Assembly (NCBI GenBank): GCA_049840515.1
Contig: JASGKW010000005.1
Coordinates: forward strand, 119,467 to 183,466
Length of the DNA stretch: 64,000 nt
Reading direction: 5' to 3'
From: Muricomes sp049840515
GTDB taxonomy: Bacteria; Bacillota; Clostridia; Lachnospirales; Lachnospiraceae
The notes under the pieces: model-generated
The model's input: the letters and a program-made list of their open reading frames with translations, nothing else
Database searches by the model: none
Told to the model about the DNA's origin: nothing
Program-made: the position numbers and the translations under genes
Shown here: positions 9,078-18,902 of the stretch, piece by piece
Position numbering within the stretch: position 1 is the stretch's first letter
How the letters are laid out: the number at the start of each line of letters is the position of its first letter

Positions 9078-10162
9078 CTAATTACTGTTTAATAGTTGCT
9101 CTTCCAGAGAATCCATATCATAGGCTCGTCTCTCAAAATTATTCAGATTTTTTGACACAGGCTTCTGTTTGACGACAGCAGATTTCTGGGTGGACTTTTC
9201 TTTGAGAAAAGCTTCATCCAGGGCGGCAACATCCTGCAGGTGCTGAACCTGATGGTCTTTCCACTTTGTCAGAATGGTGTCTGCATACTCAAAACTTGGC
9301 TGATGGGTAGCGGTGATAGTGCGGCTGCATGCCTCCTGTATGATGTCCAGTGTAAATCCGAATTCCTCCGTCCATTTTTTGATAAAAGTGCTTGAGATGC
9401 GGCAGGTCCTCTGTTTTTAATGCCGAATGCATTCAAAACAGTGTAACAATTTTTATGATATATGGAAGAGAATTGTCGTGCCTGCTCCACAGAAGTGATG
9501 CCTCCGTCAGCCCAGGACAAGGCAACTTTCTGGATATAATGGATACTCTTATGTCCATTCTCAGCGCAGGACTCTATGAGATGTTCTATCAGGTCGGCGG
9601 ACATGTCCAGAGTCTCATAAAAATATGTAATGGCATCTACATCCGTTTTAGTTAACGTCTTTCCTAAATATTGCTCTGCAATAAAAAGAAGTGATTTCAA
9701 TTCCTTTTGTGCCTTAAACGAGGTCAGAGGAATAGCTTTTGGCGCTGAGAACGTCTCCGCAGTCTCTTCAGGAAGTGCGGCATCCGGCTGCACCTTCTCC
9801 GGTGTCTTCACAGTCGGTACAACGGTCTTCAAAGCAGTTACTTTCCTTGCGGAAGCGGTGATGGAAGGTGCTCTTTCCAGCTCTATTCCGATAATCTTAC
9901 CATCCTCATCTTTTTCCAGACTTAAAAGTCCTTCAGATTCCCAGTATCTAAAGGCTCTTAGTATATCTTTTTCCGTATTATTGAGGCAATCAGCAATCAC
10001 AGAAAGTGTCAGGGATGAACAAGTATCATCCAGATGTCTCAACAGGAACAGGTACACTTTCACAAACTCACCATTTGCCTGAATCATATAATTATCAATG
10101 AAATCATTGGTAATTAATGTCATGTTAGTCTGAAACTTATTTTTTAATGTTAATGTCTTCAT
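9078..10162 (-). CDS. DnaD-domain replication initiation protein (one frameshift)
   Basis: Primosomal protein of the DnaD/DnaB family, about 361 residues after repair. The N-terminal part resembles the DnaD winged helix (FVKVYLFLLRHL, then LTLSVIADCLNNTEKDILRAFRYWESEGLL). The C-terminal DnaB_2/DnaD domain runs through YFYETLDMSADLIEHLIESC and HYIQKVALSWADGGI. One base is missing near 9400; adding it restores IKKWTEEFGFTLDIIQEACSRT and the family tail up to the TAG at 9078. The helicase-loader gene follows after 13 bases. Candidate DnaA boxes lie upstream of its promoter. Confidence 0.8.
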
Positions 10163-10212
10163 GTTATGTTTCCCACCCTTTAATTTTCGTACCGATTCTC
10201 ATGCGTAAAGGT

Positions 10213-10221
10213 ATTATAGCA
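10213..10221 (-). promoter_or_regulatory. Extended -10 promoter for the dnaD-dnaI-prs group
   Basis: On the minus strand TGCTATAAT matches an extended -10 element about 50 bases upstream of the DnaD-like start. No good -35 hexamer is present, as expected for an extended -10 promoter. Confidence 0.5.
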
Positions 10222-10270
10222 TCTTATAGCAAATGGAAAAAGCCCTTTTCGTGGCGGGAACAAGGTTTTT

Positions 10271-10302
10271 TGTAGATAACTCTGTGTGGAAACTGTGGAT
10301 AA
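10271..10302. promoter_or_regulatory. Cluster of DnaA-box-like sites
   Basis: Three sites in 32 bases, all in the same direction: TGTAGATAA (10271-10279), TGTGGAAA (10285-10292) and TGTGGATAA (10294-10302). The last is the exact complement of the DnaA box TTATCCACA, and the first has one mismatch. They lie about 110-140 bases upstream of the DnaD-like gene, beside the end of murC. No AT-rich unwinding region or dnaA gene is near, so a regulatory role is more likely than an origin. Confidence 0.55.
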
Positions 10303-10305
10303 GTT

Positions 10306-11681
10306 TTACTTTAGAAGGTCTTCTCCAATGTTTACAACATCTCCGGCTCCCATAGTTATCAACAGGTCACCTGGTTTACAGTTTTCTTTTAAGAAGTTCT
10401 CAATCGCCTCGAAAGTAGAAAAGTAGTGAGAATCGGTTCCCATCCCCTGAATTTCTTCAGAAAGGTCTTTTGAGGAAATTCCAAGGGTATCTGTCTCTCT
10501 GGCCGCATAAATATCTGCGAGAACCACATGGTCTGAATGGGACAGAGATTCAGCAAATTCACGGAAGAATGCTTTTGTCCGGGTATAAGTATGAGGTTGG
10601 AATACGCACCACAGTTTATTATGAGGATAATGCTTTGCAGCCTTTAAAGTAGCTACAATCTCTGTTGGATGGTGTGCGTAATCGTCTACAATAGTAACAC
10701 CATTTAAAGCGCCCTTATATTCAAAACGGCGGTCAGTTCCGGCAAAGGAAATCAGCCCCTTTAAAATGGTCTCCATAGGGATGTCAAGCAGCTCGGCAAC
10801 AGCGATGGAGGACAGCGCATTAGAGACATTGTGCTCCCCTGTAACAGAGAGAACAATGTGTTCCGCTTGCTGCCCCTTGCGAAGAAGGTCAAAGAAACAC
10901 AGCCTTTGTCGTCGTAGCTGATATTCTGGGCACTGTAATCAGCAGAAGCAGAACTGCCGTAGGTTACAGTGCGGCAGTTAAGCCCCTGGAAAATCTCTTC
11001 ATAGTTCTGGATGTCTGCATTGATAACAAGTGTTCCGTCAGAGGGGAGCAGAGCCGCAAACTGATGAAAGGAGTGGCGTATATCTTCTAAATCCTTGAAG
11101 AAATCCAGATGATCTTCCTCAATGTTGAGAATAACGCTGATTTTTGGGTTGAAGTGCAGAAAACTATTTGTATATTCACAGGCTTCTGTAATAAATGTCC
11201 CGGAATTTCCCACGCGTATATTTCCGCCGATGGCCTGAAGAATGCCTCCCACAGATATGGTGGGGTCAAGGTCTCCTTCCAGAAGGATGTGGGAAATCAT
11301 AGAGGTTGTCGTTGTCTTGCCATGTGTCCCTGATATAGCAATGGGGGTGCTGTAGTTTTTATAAGCTGCCCGAGAAGCTCGGCGCGGGTAAGCGTGGGGA
11401 TTTTCTGGGCAACTGCCTCGAATCAGCTCCGGATTATCTCTGCTGACAGCGGCTGTATATACAACACAATCAATTCCATCTATAATATTGGAGGCTTTCT
11501 GGCCGTAGAAAATTTGAGCACCTTTACCCTCAAGCTGAGCAGTAAGAGGAGACATCCTGGCATCAGAGCCGGAGACAGTGAACCCTTCTTTTAAAAGGAT
11601 TTCTGCAAGTCCGCTCATGCTGATACCTCCAATCCCTATGAAATGGACATGAATTGGTTTACTAAAATTAATCTTATACAT
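10306..11681 (-). CDS. murC: UDP-N-acetylmuramate-L-alanine ligase (one frameshift)
   Basis: Cytoplasmic peptidoglycan enzyme that adds L-Ala to UDP-MurNAc using ATP. Full length is about 458 residues. The N-terminal UDP-binding part has HFIGIGGISMSGLAEIL; the ATP site is AISGTHGKTTTTSMI; the central domain has EACEYTNSFLHF and LNIEEDHLDFF; the C-terminal domain has DYAHHPTEI and PHTYTRT. One base is missing near 10892 in an AAA run. Restoring it joins CVSFDLLRKG to SVTGEHNVSNAL. The gene is essential, so the break is almost certainly a sequence error. Confidence 0.92.
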
Positions 11682-11858
11682 AAATGTATTCCTTCCTGAA
11701 CCCTTAACAAATTTTTGAAATAGTCATAAACTTTAACCGTTTTTTATATTATACTATATATGGGGATTTTTTAAAGAAGTTCTTTTTGTGCAAAAATAAC
11801 AAAAAGTGAAAACAATGCATTAAAAAATTGTAAATAATGTGCACAGGGGAGAAAAATG

Positions 11859-11867
11859 TGTTATAAT
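11859..11867 (+). promoter_or_regulatory. Extended -10 promoter for glgCD
   Basis: TGTTATAAT, an extended -10 with a perfect TATAAT, lies 31 bases before the glgC start. The -35 region is poor. Confidence 0.5.
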
Positions 11868-11898
11868 AGTTCCAATCAAGTAGAAATGAGGTGGCCAC

Positions 11899-13173
11899 AT
11901 GATTAAGAAAGAAATGATTGCTATGCTGCTGGCAGGTGGACAAGGCAGCAGACTGGGGGTTCTTACCGCAAAAGTAGCCAAGCCGGCAGTAGCTTTTGGC
12001 GGAAAGTACCGTATTATTGATTTTCCGCTCAGTAACTGCATTAATTCCGGTGTTGATACCGTAGGTGTATTGACTCAGTATCAGCCCTTGCGATTGAATA
12101 CTCATATCGGAATTGGTATTCCGTGGGATTTGGACAGAAATGTGGGAGGTGTCACAATTCTCTCGCCTTATGAGAAGAGCACCAGCAGTGAGTGGTATAC
12201 AGGTACGGCAAATGCTATTTATCAGAACCTGGATTACATGGATACTTACAACCCTGACTATGTATTAATTCTTTCAGGAGACCACATTTACAAGATGGAT
12301 TATGAGGTAATGCTGGACTTCCACAAGGCAAATCAGTCAGATGTAACAATTGCAGCTATGCCTGTACCTATGGAGGAGGCAAGCCGTTTTGGTATTGTTG
12401 TTACAGATGATGAGAACCGGATTAAGGAATTCGAGGAAAAGCCGGAGAATCCAAGCAGTAATCTGGCTTCCATGGGAATTTACATATTTAGCTGGCCAGT
12501 GCTCAAAGATGCACTTCTGAAGCTTTCAGAGCAGCCCAATTGTGACTTTGGAAAGCATATCATCCCATACTGCCATGAGAATGGAAATCGTATGTTTGCC
12601 TATGAGTACAATGGATATTGGAAAGATGTAGGAACACTCACTTCTTATTGGGAAGCAAACATGGAATTAATTGATATTATTCCAGAATTTAATCTTTATG
12701 AAGAGTTTTGGAAGATTTATACAAATAGTGCTAACATTCCACCTCAGTATATCTCAGAGGATGCTGTCATCGACAGATGTATCATCAGCAACGGTTCTGA
12801 GATTTATGGAGAGGTTCACAATTCAGTGCTTGGCGGCGGTGTGACTGTGGGCAAGGGGACTGTTATCAGGGACTCCATTATTATGAGAGGTGTTACAATC
12901 GGAAATAATTGTGTGATTGATAAAGCAATTATCGCTGAAGATACGGACATTGGACATAATGTCGTGATTGGTGTCGGAGAAGACGTTCCGAATGTGGAGA
13001 AGCCGGGTGTATACAGCGGCGGACTTGCCACAATCGGTGAGAATTCCGTAATACCATCAGGGGTAACGATTGGTAAGAATACCGCCATTAGTGGTGTTAC
13101 ATCGGCAGAAGATTACAACGATGGAGTACTCGCAAGCGGTGGGACATTAATAAAGGCAGGTGATATGGTATGA
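11899..13173 (+). CDS. glgC: Glucose-1-phosphate adenylyltransferase
   Basis: Makes ADP-glucose from glucose 1-phosphate and ATP, the committed step of glycogen synthesis. It has 424 residues, a normal length. The N-terminal nucleotidyltransferase domain has LLAGGQGSRLGVLT, KPAVAFGGKYRIIDFPLSNC, the catalytic Asp region SGDHIYKMDY, and EEKP. The C-terminal left-handed beta-helix is visible as hexapeptide repeats (VTVGKGTVIRDSI, VTIGNNCVIDKAI). The ribosome site AGGTGG precedes ATG. Its last four bases overlap the start of glgD (ATGA), which indicates coupled translation of the two subunits. Confidence 0.96.
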   Translation: MIKKEMIAMLLAGGQGSRLGVLTAKVAKPAVAFGGKYRIIDFPLSNCINSGVDTVGVLTQYQPLRLNTHIGIGIPWDLDRNVGGVTILSPYEKSTSSEWYTGTANAIYQNLDYMDTYNPDYVLILSGDHIYKMDYEVMLDFHKANQSDVTIAAMPVPMEEASRFGIVVTDDENRIKEFEEKPENPSSNLASMGIYIFSWPVLKDALLKLSEQPNCDFGKHIIPYCHENGNRMFAYEYNGYWKDVGTLTSYWEANMELIDIIPEFNLYEEFWKIYTNSANIPPQYISEDAVIDRCIISNGSEIYGEVHNSVLGGGVTVGKGTVIRDSIIMRGVTIGNNCVIDKAIIAEDTDIGHNVVIGVGEDVPNVEKPGVYSGGLATIGENSVIPSGVTIGKNTAISGVTSAEDYNDGVLASGGTLIKAGDMV

Positions 13174-14288
13174 GAGCAGTAGGTATTATTTTAGCGGGCG
13201 GAAACAGCAGAAGGATGCTGGATTTAACTTCAAGGCGTGCGACAGCGGCAATGCCGATAGCAGCCAGTTACAGGGCAATTGACTTTTCACTGAGTAATAT
13301 GTCCAACTCACATATACAGAAAGTTGCTATACTGACACAGTATAATGCAAGATCCATAAATGAACATTTGAATTCTTCCAAATGGTGGGACTTCGGAAGA
13401 AAACAGGGAGGACTTTACATACTGACTCCGACTATAACCGCAAAGAACGGATATTGGTATCGGGGAACAGCGGACGCAATTTATCAGAATCTTGATTTTC
13501 TTAAGAGATGTCATGAGCCTTATGTAATCATTGCATCAGGAGATGCAGTGTACAAGCTGGATTATAATAAGGTGCTTGAATATCACATAGCAAAGAAAGC
13601 TGATATTACAGTAGTGTGCAAGGACCTGGAGCCAGGGGAGGATGCCACAAGATTTGGTACGGTACGCATGAATGAATCTGCCAGAATTGAAGCCTTTGAG
13701 GAGAAACCGATGGTAGCTCATTCCCAGACAATTTCTACTGGTATTTACATTATCAGAAGAAGACAGTTAATTGACTTGGTTGAACACTGTGCAGAGGAGG
13801 AAAGACACGATTTTGTAACCGATATCCTTATTCGCTATAAGAATTTGAAGAAGATATATGGTTATAAGATAGACAGCTACTGGAGCAACATTTCAACAGT
13901 GGATGCATATTACCAGACAAATATGGACTTTCTGAAGCCGGAAGTGCGCAATTACTTCTTCAAAGAATTGCCGGCGGTGAAATCCAAAGTAAGTGACCTT
14001 CCACCGGCTAAATATAATCCGGGAGCAGTTGTGAAGAACAGCATCATCGGAAGTGGAAGTATCATTAACGGTACAGTGGAGAATTCAGTACTGTTTAAGA
14101 AAGTATTTGTGGGTAACAATTGTGTTATCAAAAACTCTATCGTCCTGAACGATGTTTATCTGGGAGATAACACGTATATTGAAAATTGTATCATTGAGAG
14201 CCGTGATACGATTAGAGCGAACACGAGGCATGTTGGCGAGAATGGTGTGAAAGTGGTAGTTGAAAAAAACGAGAGGTATGCATTATAA
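13170..14288 (+). CDS. glgD: GlgD, regulatory-type ADP-glucose pyrophosphorylase subunit
   Basis: Paralogue of GlgC, 372 residues, that forms a mixed GlgC/GlgD enzyme in Firmicutes. It keeps the fold (ILAGGNSRRMLDLT, AIDFSLSNMSNS, ASGDAVYKLDY, EEKP and a short beta-helix C-terminus). The normal GlgC catalytic pattern is altered: SGDHIY becomes SGDAVY, and the N-terminal Gly-Arg loop differs. It is usually catalytically weak and tunes the GlgC partner. The two genes overlap by four bases. Confidence 0.93.
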   Translation: MRAVGIILAGGNSRRMLDLTSRRATAAMPIAASYRAIDFSLSNMSNSHIQKVAILTQYNARSINEHLNSSKWWDFGRKQGGLYILTPTITAKNGYWYRGTADAIYQNLDFLKRCHEPYVIIASGDAVYKLDYNKVLEYHIAKKADITVVCKDLEPGEDATRFGTVRMNESARIEAFEEKPMVAHSQTISTGIYIIRRRQLIDLVEHCAEEERHDFVTDILIRYKNLKKIYGYKIDSYWSNISTVDAYYQTNMDFLKPEVRNYFFKELPAVKSKVSDLPPAKYNPGAVVKNSIIGSGSIINGTVENSVLFKKVFVGNNCVIKNSIVLNDVYLGDNTYIENCIIESRDTIRANTRHVGENGVKVVVEKNERYAL

Positions 14289-14362
14289 GGGCTCAGGTTT
14301 ATTAAGGTTTTGCTTGATAAATCACGGGACCGGTGCAGGCGGAGAAAGGGGACTTGAACATT

Positions 14363-14651
14363 ATGCAGATCACAGATGTGCGTGTACGCAGAGTAACAAA
14401 AGAAGGTAAGTTAAAGGCGGTTGTCTCTATCACTATTGATGATGAATTTGTAGTTCACGATATTAAGGTCATTGAAGGTGAAAAAGGATTATTTATTGCG
14501 ATGCCCAACAAGAAAGCCCTCGACGGCGAATACAGGGATATCTGCACACCCAATCAACAGTAATACCAGGGAACGTATCCAAATGACAATTTTAAAAAGA
14601 TATTCCGAATCCACCGAGGAAGAGTTGGAGGCGGCTTCAGACGAAATGTAA
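14363..14651 (+). CDS. spoVG: SpoVG family RNA/DNA-binding regulator (one frameshift)
   Basis: Small regulator of about 95 residues. MQITDVRVRRV and ASITIDDEFVVHDIKVIEG-type sequence identify SpoVG, whose members bind RNA and DNA and affect sporulation, division or metabolism. The start is ATG 14363, with GGAG 22 bases and AAGGGGA about 10 bases upstream. An extra base near 14541-14543 breaks the frame after YRDI. Removing it restores the conserved HPINSNTRERIQ and a glutamate-rich tail ending at the TAA at 14649. It follows glgD by 74 bases, so co-transcription with glgCD is possible. A terminator follows. Confidence 0.88.
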
Positions 14652-14670
14652 GATAGTAAGAGTAAAAATA

Positions 14671-14712
14671 AAGCTGTTGCAGTCCGTGAGGGCTTGCGGC
14701 AGCTTCTTTTTA
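14671..14712 (+). terminator. Terminator after spoVG
   Basis: An 11-bp stem AAGCTGTTGCA / TGCGGCAGCTT, extended inward with weaker pairs, is followed by TTCTTTTTAT. Confidence 0.8.
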
Positions 14713-14716
14713 TAAA

Positions 14717-15416
14717 TTATAAATTGATAATATCTGATGTATCAAGATGAAACTCCATAGGTTTGTTGGTGCGGGGATGATAAAAGGTCAGGCGGCAGGC
14801 AAACAGCTGGAGTGTCTGAAAAGTGCGTGAACTGTCGAATTACCGGGGAGGGCAGACTTATTATCATATCGCCAGATTCTACGGTCACCAGCTATGGGAG
14901 TACCCATATCGCCATCTGTACTCTAATCTGATGATGTCTGCCCGTTGTTAAGGTGATATCTGCCAGAGAATAAAAGGTGGCCTTGTTTCTATAAATTTGT
15001 AATGCAGAATGGCCTTCTTAGCCCCCGGGGTGTCACCAGAACATATGCGGGAGGTATTGGATTTTCCGTCCTTTATCGATGTAATCCTCTAAATCTGTTT
15101 CCGGGCAGTCTGGAATCCGTCCAGAAGAGCAAGGTAATGCTTTCCAAAGCCATAGCCGGTCGGCTTGGCTTATTCAGAACTTTTGCAGCGGCGGGTGTTT
15201 TAGCAAATACAAGAAGCCCTGCCACCGGCTGGTCCAGACGGTGTATAACAGCGAGGTAAGGAGGCTCCTTTTTAGAGGCATTTTTATAGATATGGTTTTT
15301 CAGGATGCTGACCATGTCAGGGCTGCCAACATGGCTGCTCTGTGTAGGTACCCCTGAGGGTTTACAACATACGGCAACATAATGTCCGGGTCTTCAGATA
15401 AAATATCAGGGGTCAT
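14717..15416 (-). pseudogene. RluA/RluD-type pseudouridine synthase, broken in many places
   Basis: Reading the minus strand with frame changes recovers most of an RluA-family 23S rRNA/tRNA pseudouridine synthase: MTPDILSEDPDI, then CCKPSGVPTQSSHVGSPDM, HRLDQPVAGLLVFAKT with the catalytic Asp, YGFGKHYLALLDG, TTGRHHQIRVQ, and PMEFHLDTSDIINL up to the TAA at 14717. At least six frame changes are needed in 700 bases, while residues between them stay family-like and no in-frame stop replaces a conserved codon. Either a recently inactivated gene or a patch of very poor sequence quality. No separate intact copy is visible in the window. Confidence 0.75.
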
Positions 15417-15443
15417 TTTCTTTACTCCTTTAGTGGTATTTCC

Positions 15444-15472
15444 TTGACTTTTGACAAAAATCTGACTACACT
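15444..15472 (+). promoter_or_regulatory. Candidate promoter for xpaC/telA
   Basis: TTGACT and TACACT with 17-base spacing, 62 bases upstream of the XpaC-family start. An alternative pair, TTGACA at 15451 with TATCAT, has a 19-base spacer. Confidence 0.5.
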
Positions 15473-15533
15473 GATTATCATATAAAAGAAATAAGAGGTC
15501 AACACATTTTTTAGTAAAGCAGGGGGAATAAGC

Positions 15534-16788
15534 ATGAACCAGGATTGCGAAGGTTGGGGAAGATCCCAGAACTGTGCAGGATGCCATAGATTCCCAGGAT
15601 TTTAACAGGCTGAACCAGACGATTACAAATACAATCAACAGCGCCATGGGCGGTGTGGGCAAAGGCCTGTCAGATGTAGGGCGTGCTGCCAGAGATGCGT
15701 ATAAATATCAGCACAGGGCAGGGCGCAGCAGATATGATTGGCAGCGAAATCAGAATCGATACACATACAGAGCAGAAAGGCTGAGGGCAGCAGGCAGTAT
15801 CAGGCTTCACAGCAGCCGCCTTCAGTACAGGGAAATTCTGCATTCTTTATGCGCACGGCAAGAAAAAAGTCGGCGGGATAGTTATGGCGGTAACAGGATA
15901 CACCATGGCAAATTCGGGACATTTTTGGCGCTGGCATTTGCAGCGCTGGGCATAGCTCTGACCAGCGGGTATTTTGGAACATGGTTTCAAATTATGGCGA
16001 GTATTATGGGTGTCTTTTTTGCCGGAAGTCTGGTTCTGGGAGGTGCCGGAAGACGGCGTCTGGACAGAGTGAAGAGATTTCAGGCTTATATTCAGGAACT
16101 TGAGGGCAAGGAGTACTGTGAGATAAAGGAATTGGCTGAAAAGCTGAAAAAGCCACAGAAATATGTGGTGAAAGATATTGAAAAAATGATTGAAAAGAAA
16201 TGGTTTCTTCAAGGCCATCTGGACCGCCAGAATACCTGTCTCATTGTAAGTGACGAGGCATACAGTCAGTACACAAACCTCATGGAAAACGTGGAAAAAC
16301 AAAAACTGGAAGAAAAGCTTGCAAAAGAGCGCCAGGAAGAGCAACAAAAAAATATGGACCCCCAGCTTCAGGAGATTATCCGAGCCGGAGACGAGTATAT
16401 TAAAAAAATTCGTGAGTGTAATGATGCGATTCCAGGGGAAGAAATTTCAGCTAAGATATACCGCATAGAGATGCTGGTTGACAAAATATTTGACCGGATA
16501 GAGCAGAATCCTGAGAATATTTCCGATATCAGGAGGTTAATGGAATACTATCTGCCCACAACGGTGAAGCTTCTGGAAGCATATCAGGAGTTGGATGCAC
16601 AGCCTGTGCAGGGTGAAAATATTATTTCTTCAAAAGGAGAAATAGAAAAGACATTAGATACATTAAATTTAGCTTTTGAAAAACTTTTGGACAGCCTGTT
16701 CAAAGATACCGCATGGAACGTGTCAGCAGATATATCCGTGTTAAACACAATGCTGGCCCAGGAAGGACTCACAAAAGACGACTTTTAG
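15534..16788 (+). CDS. XpaC-family protein (frameshifted in the N-terminal part)
   Basis: About 415 residues. The intact part from 15900 has two hydrophobic segments (FGTFLALAFAALGIALTSGYF and a second near MASIMGVFFAGSLVLGG), then a long charged helical C-terminal region with MEYYLPTTVKLLEAYQEL, which identifies the XpaC (5-bromo-4-chloroindolyl phosphate hydrolysis) family. The true start is probably ATG 15534 behind GGGGGAA, but the first 40 bases and the stretch 15780-15930 need frame repairs. After repair the latter reads KKVGGIVMAVTGYTMANFG. The family partners the TelA protein, as here. Biochemical function is not known; roles in envelope stress and anion resistance have been suggested for the pair. 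Confidence 0.72.
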
Positions 16789-17205
16789 TAACAGTTCAGC
16801 CATGCAAATTTTTGATGATAACCGCAGGAGAGAGTTTACTCTCGTATGCGGTTATCATCGGAAATTTATATGGCGCTCTGCCGAAGCGAGATGAAGCGAA
16901 GCAGAATCGAGCTTGGCTGAACTGTTACGAACCTTGAGGCAGGAGAGTTTACTCTCGTATGCAGTTATCATCGGAAATTTATACGGCGCTCTGCCGAAGC
17001 GAGATGAAGCGAAGCAGAATCGAGCTTGGCTGAACTGTTACGAACCTTGAGGCAGGAGAGTTTACTCTCGTATGCAGTTATCATCGGAAATTTATACGGC
17101 GCTCTGCCGAAGCGAGATGAAGCGAAGCAGAATCGAGCTTGGCTGAACTGTTACGAACCTTGAGGCAGGAGAGAATTTTGCTGAACTGTTACGAGTTTTC
17201 AAGCA
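16789..17205 (+). repeat. 113-bp tandem repeat (three copies) inside a GTAACAGTTCAGCC element
   Basis: Three nearly identical units start at 16841, 16954 and 17067, a period of exactly 113 bases. Each contains a GAGAGTTTACTCTC hairpin, an ATGCAGTTATCATC stretch, a CCGAAGCGAGATGAAGCG palindromic portion and GGCTGAACTGTTAC. The block opens at 16789 with TAACAGTTCAGCC, the inverted complement of the unit end. The first unit differs slightly (TATGCGG instead of TATGCAG). It separates xpaC from telA and carries no credible gene. Confidence 0.9.
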
Positions 17206-17255
17206 GTTGAGAGTTATGTCTGAATTATATGAATTTTGATTATGGAGGATGTGAA

Positions 17256-18390
17256 ATGGATAACGAATTTGAAGGATTTACAACGTCACCCACATTGACA
17301 CTGGAGCCTTTTCAGGAGGAGAAGCAGGCGATAAAGCCTATTGTGAAGGAAGAGGTTTCTTTTGATGACAGTATTCTGTCTGAAGCGGAGAGACAGGCAG
17401 TGGACAATTTCGCCAGCCAGATTGACTTGACTAATTCTGCGGTAATTCTCCAATACGGTGCTGGAACCCAGAAGAAGATGGCAGATTTTTCAGAGACAGC
17501 CCTTGAGAATGTGAAGACAAAGGATTTGGGGGAAGTCGGCGAACTTCTGTCAGGTGTAGTGCGGGAATTAAAGGATTTTGATGAGGAAGAAGAGAAGGGA
17601 TTTCTTGGAATATTTAAGAAAACTTCAAATAAAATTTCTGCAATGAAAGCAAAGTATGCCAAGGCAGAGACGAATATTAATCAGATATGCAAGGTGCTTG
17701 AGAATCATCAGGTGCAGTTGCTGAAGGACATCGCTATATTGGACAAGATGTATGATGTAAACCTCACTTATTTTAAAGAACTGTCCATGTACATACTGGC
17801 CGGGAAGAAAAAAGTTACAGGAAATCAGAAATACAAAGCTGCCGGAGCTTCTTTCAAAGGCACAGCAGAGTGGACTGCCGGAGGATGCACAGGCGGCTAA
17901 GGATTTAGATTCCATGTGCAACAGATTTGAAAAGAAAATACATGATTTGGAATTGACCAGAACCATTTCTATACAGACAGCGCCTCAAATCCGTCTTGTC
18001 CAGGGAAATGATACACTTATGGTCGAGAAAATACAGTCTACCATTGTGAACACCATACCGCTGTGGAAGAGCCAGATGGTGCTTGCTCTCGGTGTACAGC
18101 ATTCCACACAGGCGGCTGCCGCACAGCGTGAAGTGACGAATATGACCAATGAGCTTCTGAAGAAAAACGCGGAAAAATTGAAAATGGCAACTATCGAGAC
18201 TGCTAAAGAGTCAGAGCGGGGCATTGTGGATATCGAGACATTGAAAGTAACAAATGAGTCTCTTATCTCTACATTGGATGAAGTGATGCATATTCAGCAG
18301 GACGGCAGACAGAAACGCAAGGAAGCTGAGAAAGAAATGCAGCGCCTGGAAAATGAACTGAAACAGAAGCTTCTTCAGGTGCAGGGATAA
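17256..18390 (+). CDS. TelA-family toxic anion resistance protein (one frameshift)
   Basis: About 377 residues, largely helical. It matches the TelA/YceH family through SAVILQYGAGTQKKMADFSETALENV, LLSGVVRELKDFD, KTNINQI-type sequence, and the C-terminal TAPQIRLVQGNDTLMVEKIQS and LWKSQMVLALG. The start ATG 17256 has GGAGG 8 bases upstream; the upstream in-frame ATG at 17229 is less well placed. An extra base near 17844 breaks the frame; removing it gives AELLSKAQQSG and a continuous product. It probably works with the XpaC-family protein just upstream. The family is linked to tellurite and antimicrobial tolerance, with unknown mechanism. Confidence 0.85.
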
Positions 18391-18426
18391 CAGGTCGGAA
18401 GGAAAAATTGGACAATCCCATATAAA

Positions 18427-18518
18427 GTAACAGTTCAGCCATACAGATCGAGTTGGCTGCTTTGCAGCCTTTTTCACTGCTGACGCAGTTAAATATCTGC
18501 GCATGGCTGAACTGTTAC
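18427..18518 (+). repeat. GTAACAGTTCAGCC element, palindromic copy
   Basis: 92 bases bounded by GTAACAGTTCAGCCAT and its inverted complement ATGGCTGAACTGTTAC. The interior also contains small hairpins (GGCTGC-TTT-GCAGCC). It belongs to the same family as the ends of the 113-bp tandem block and the elements at 20994 and 54439. Confidence 0.85.
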
Positions 18519-18545
18519 CGTATAAAAAAGAAAAAAGGAATACTC

Positions 18546-18574
18546 TTGACAAAAAGAAAGTTTTCAAGTAGAAT
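18546..18574 (+). promoter_or_regulatory. Promoter of the proS T-box transcript
   Basis: TTGACA and TAGAAT separated by exactly 17 bases, placed just before the T-box leader. Confidence 0.75.
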
Positions 18575-18584
18575 CACAGTTACT

Positions 18585-18818
18585 ATAGGCTGTGAACGGG
18601 ATTAGTATATACAGGAGGCGGCACAGAGAGGAAACTGTAAGGTGGGAGGTTTCTGCGCAGAGTGTATAGAACCCACTCGGGAGCTTCTGTGTGAAAGCAC
18701 AGCGTAAAACCAGCGTTAATGGTGAATGAGTGAACTGTGAATTACAGTTAATTAGGGTGGTACCGCCGAAGCTTTCGGTCCCTTTTTTGAGGGGAGGAAG
18801 GCTTGGGCGGTTTTTTTG
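18585..18818 (+). promoter_or_regulatory. T-box leader (proline specific) of proS
   Basis: Leader RNA that senses uncharged tRNA-Pro. Visible parts in order: TAGTATA of the stem I loop, AGAGAGGAAA, GGTGGGAG, then GAACCCACTC, where CCC (18672-18674) fits a proline specifier codon. The T-box AGGGTGGTACCGCC is at 18754-18767. The competing terminator stem ACCGCCGAAGCTTTC / GGAAGGCTTGGGCGGT is followed by seven T. The bulge TGGT would pair with a tRNA end ACCA having an A discriminator. Low charging of tRNA-Pro should allow read-through into proS. Confidence 0.92.
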
Positions 18819-18902
18819 TATGATAAAAAGTATGCCCTGCAGGACCTGTTTCCCTGATGAATAAAGTGGAGAAGTCCACAAAAAATAGAGAAGGAGATTA
18901 TT

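Noticed and set aside
10271..10302. Chromosome replication origin
   Set aside because: DnaA-box-like sites are present, but there is no dnaA, dnaN or AT-rich unwinding region nearby; treated as regulatory.
16713..16937. Open frame spanning the end of xpaC and the tandem repeat
   Set aside because: Mostly repeat sequence translated in a chance frame.
16841..17180. CRISPR array
   Set aside because: The 113-base units are contiguous tandem repeats without unique spacers, and no cas gene is present.
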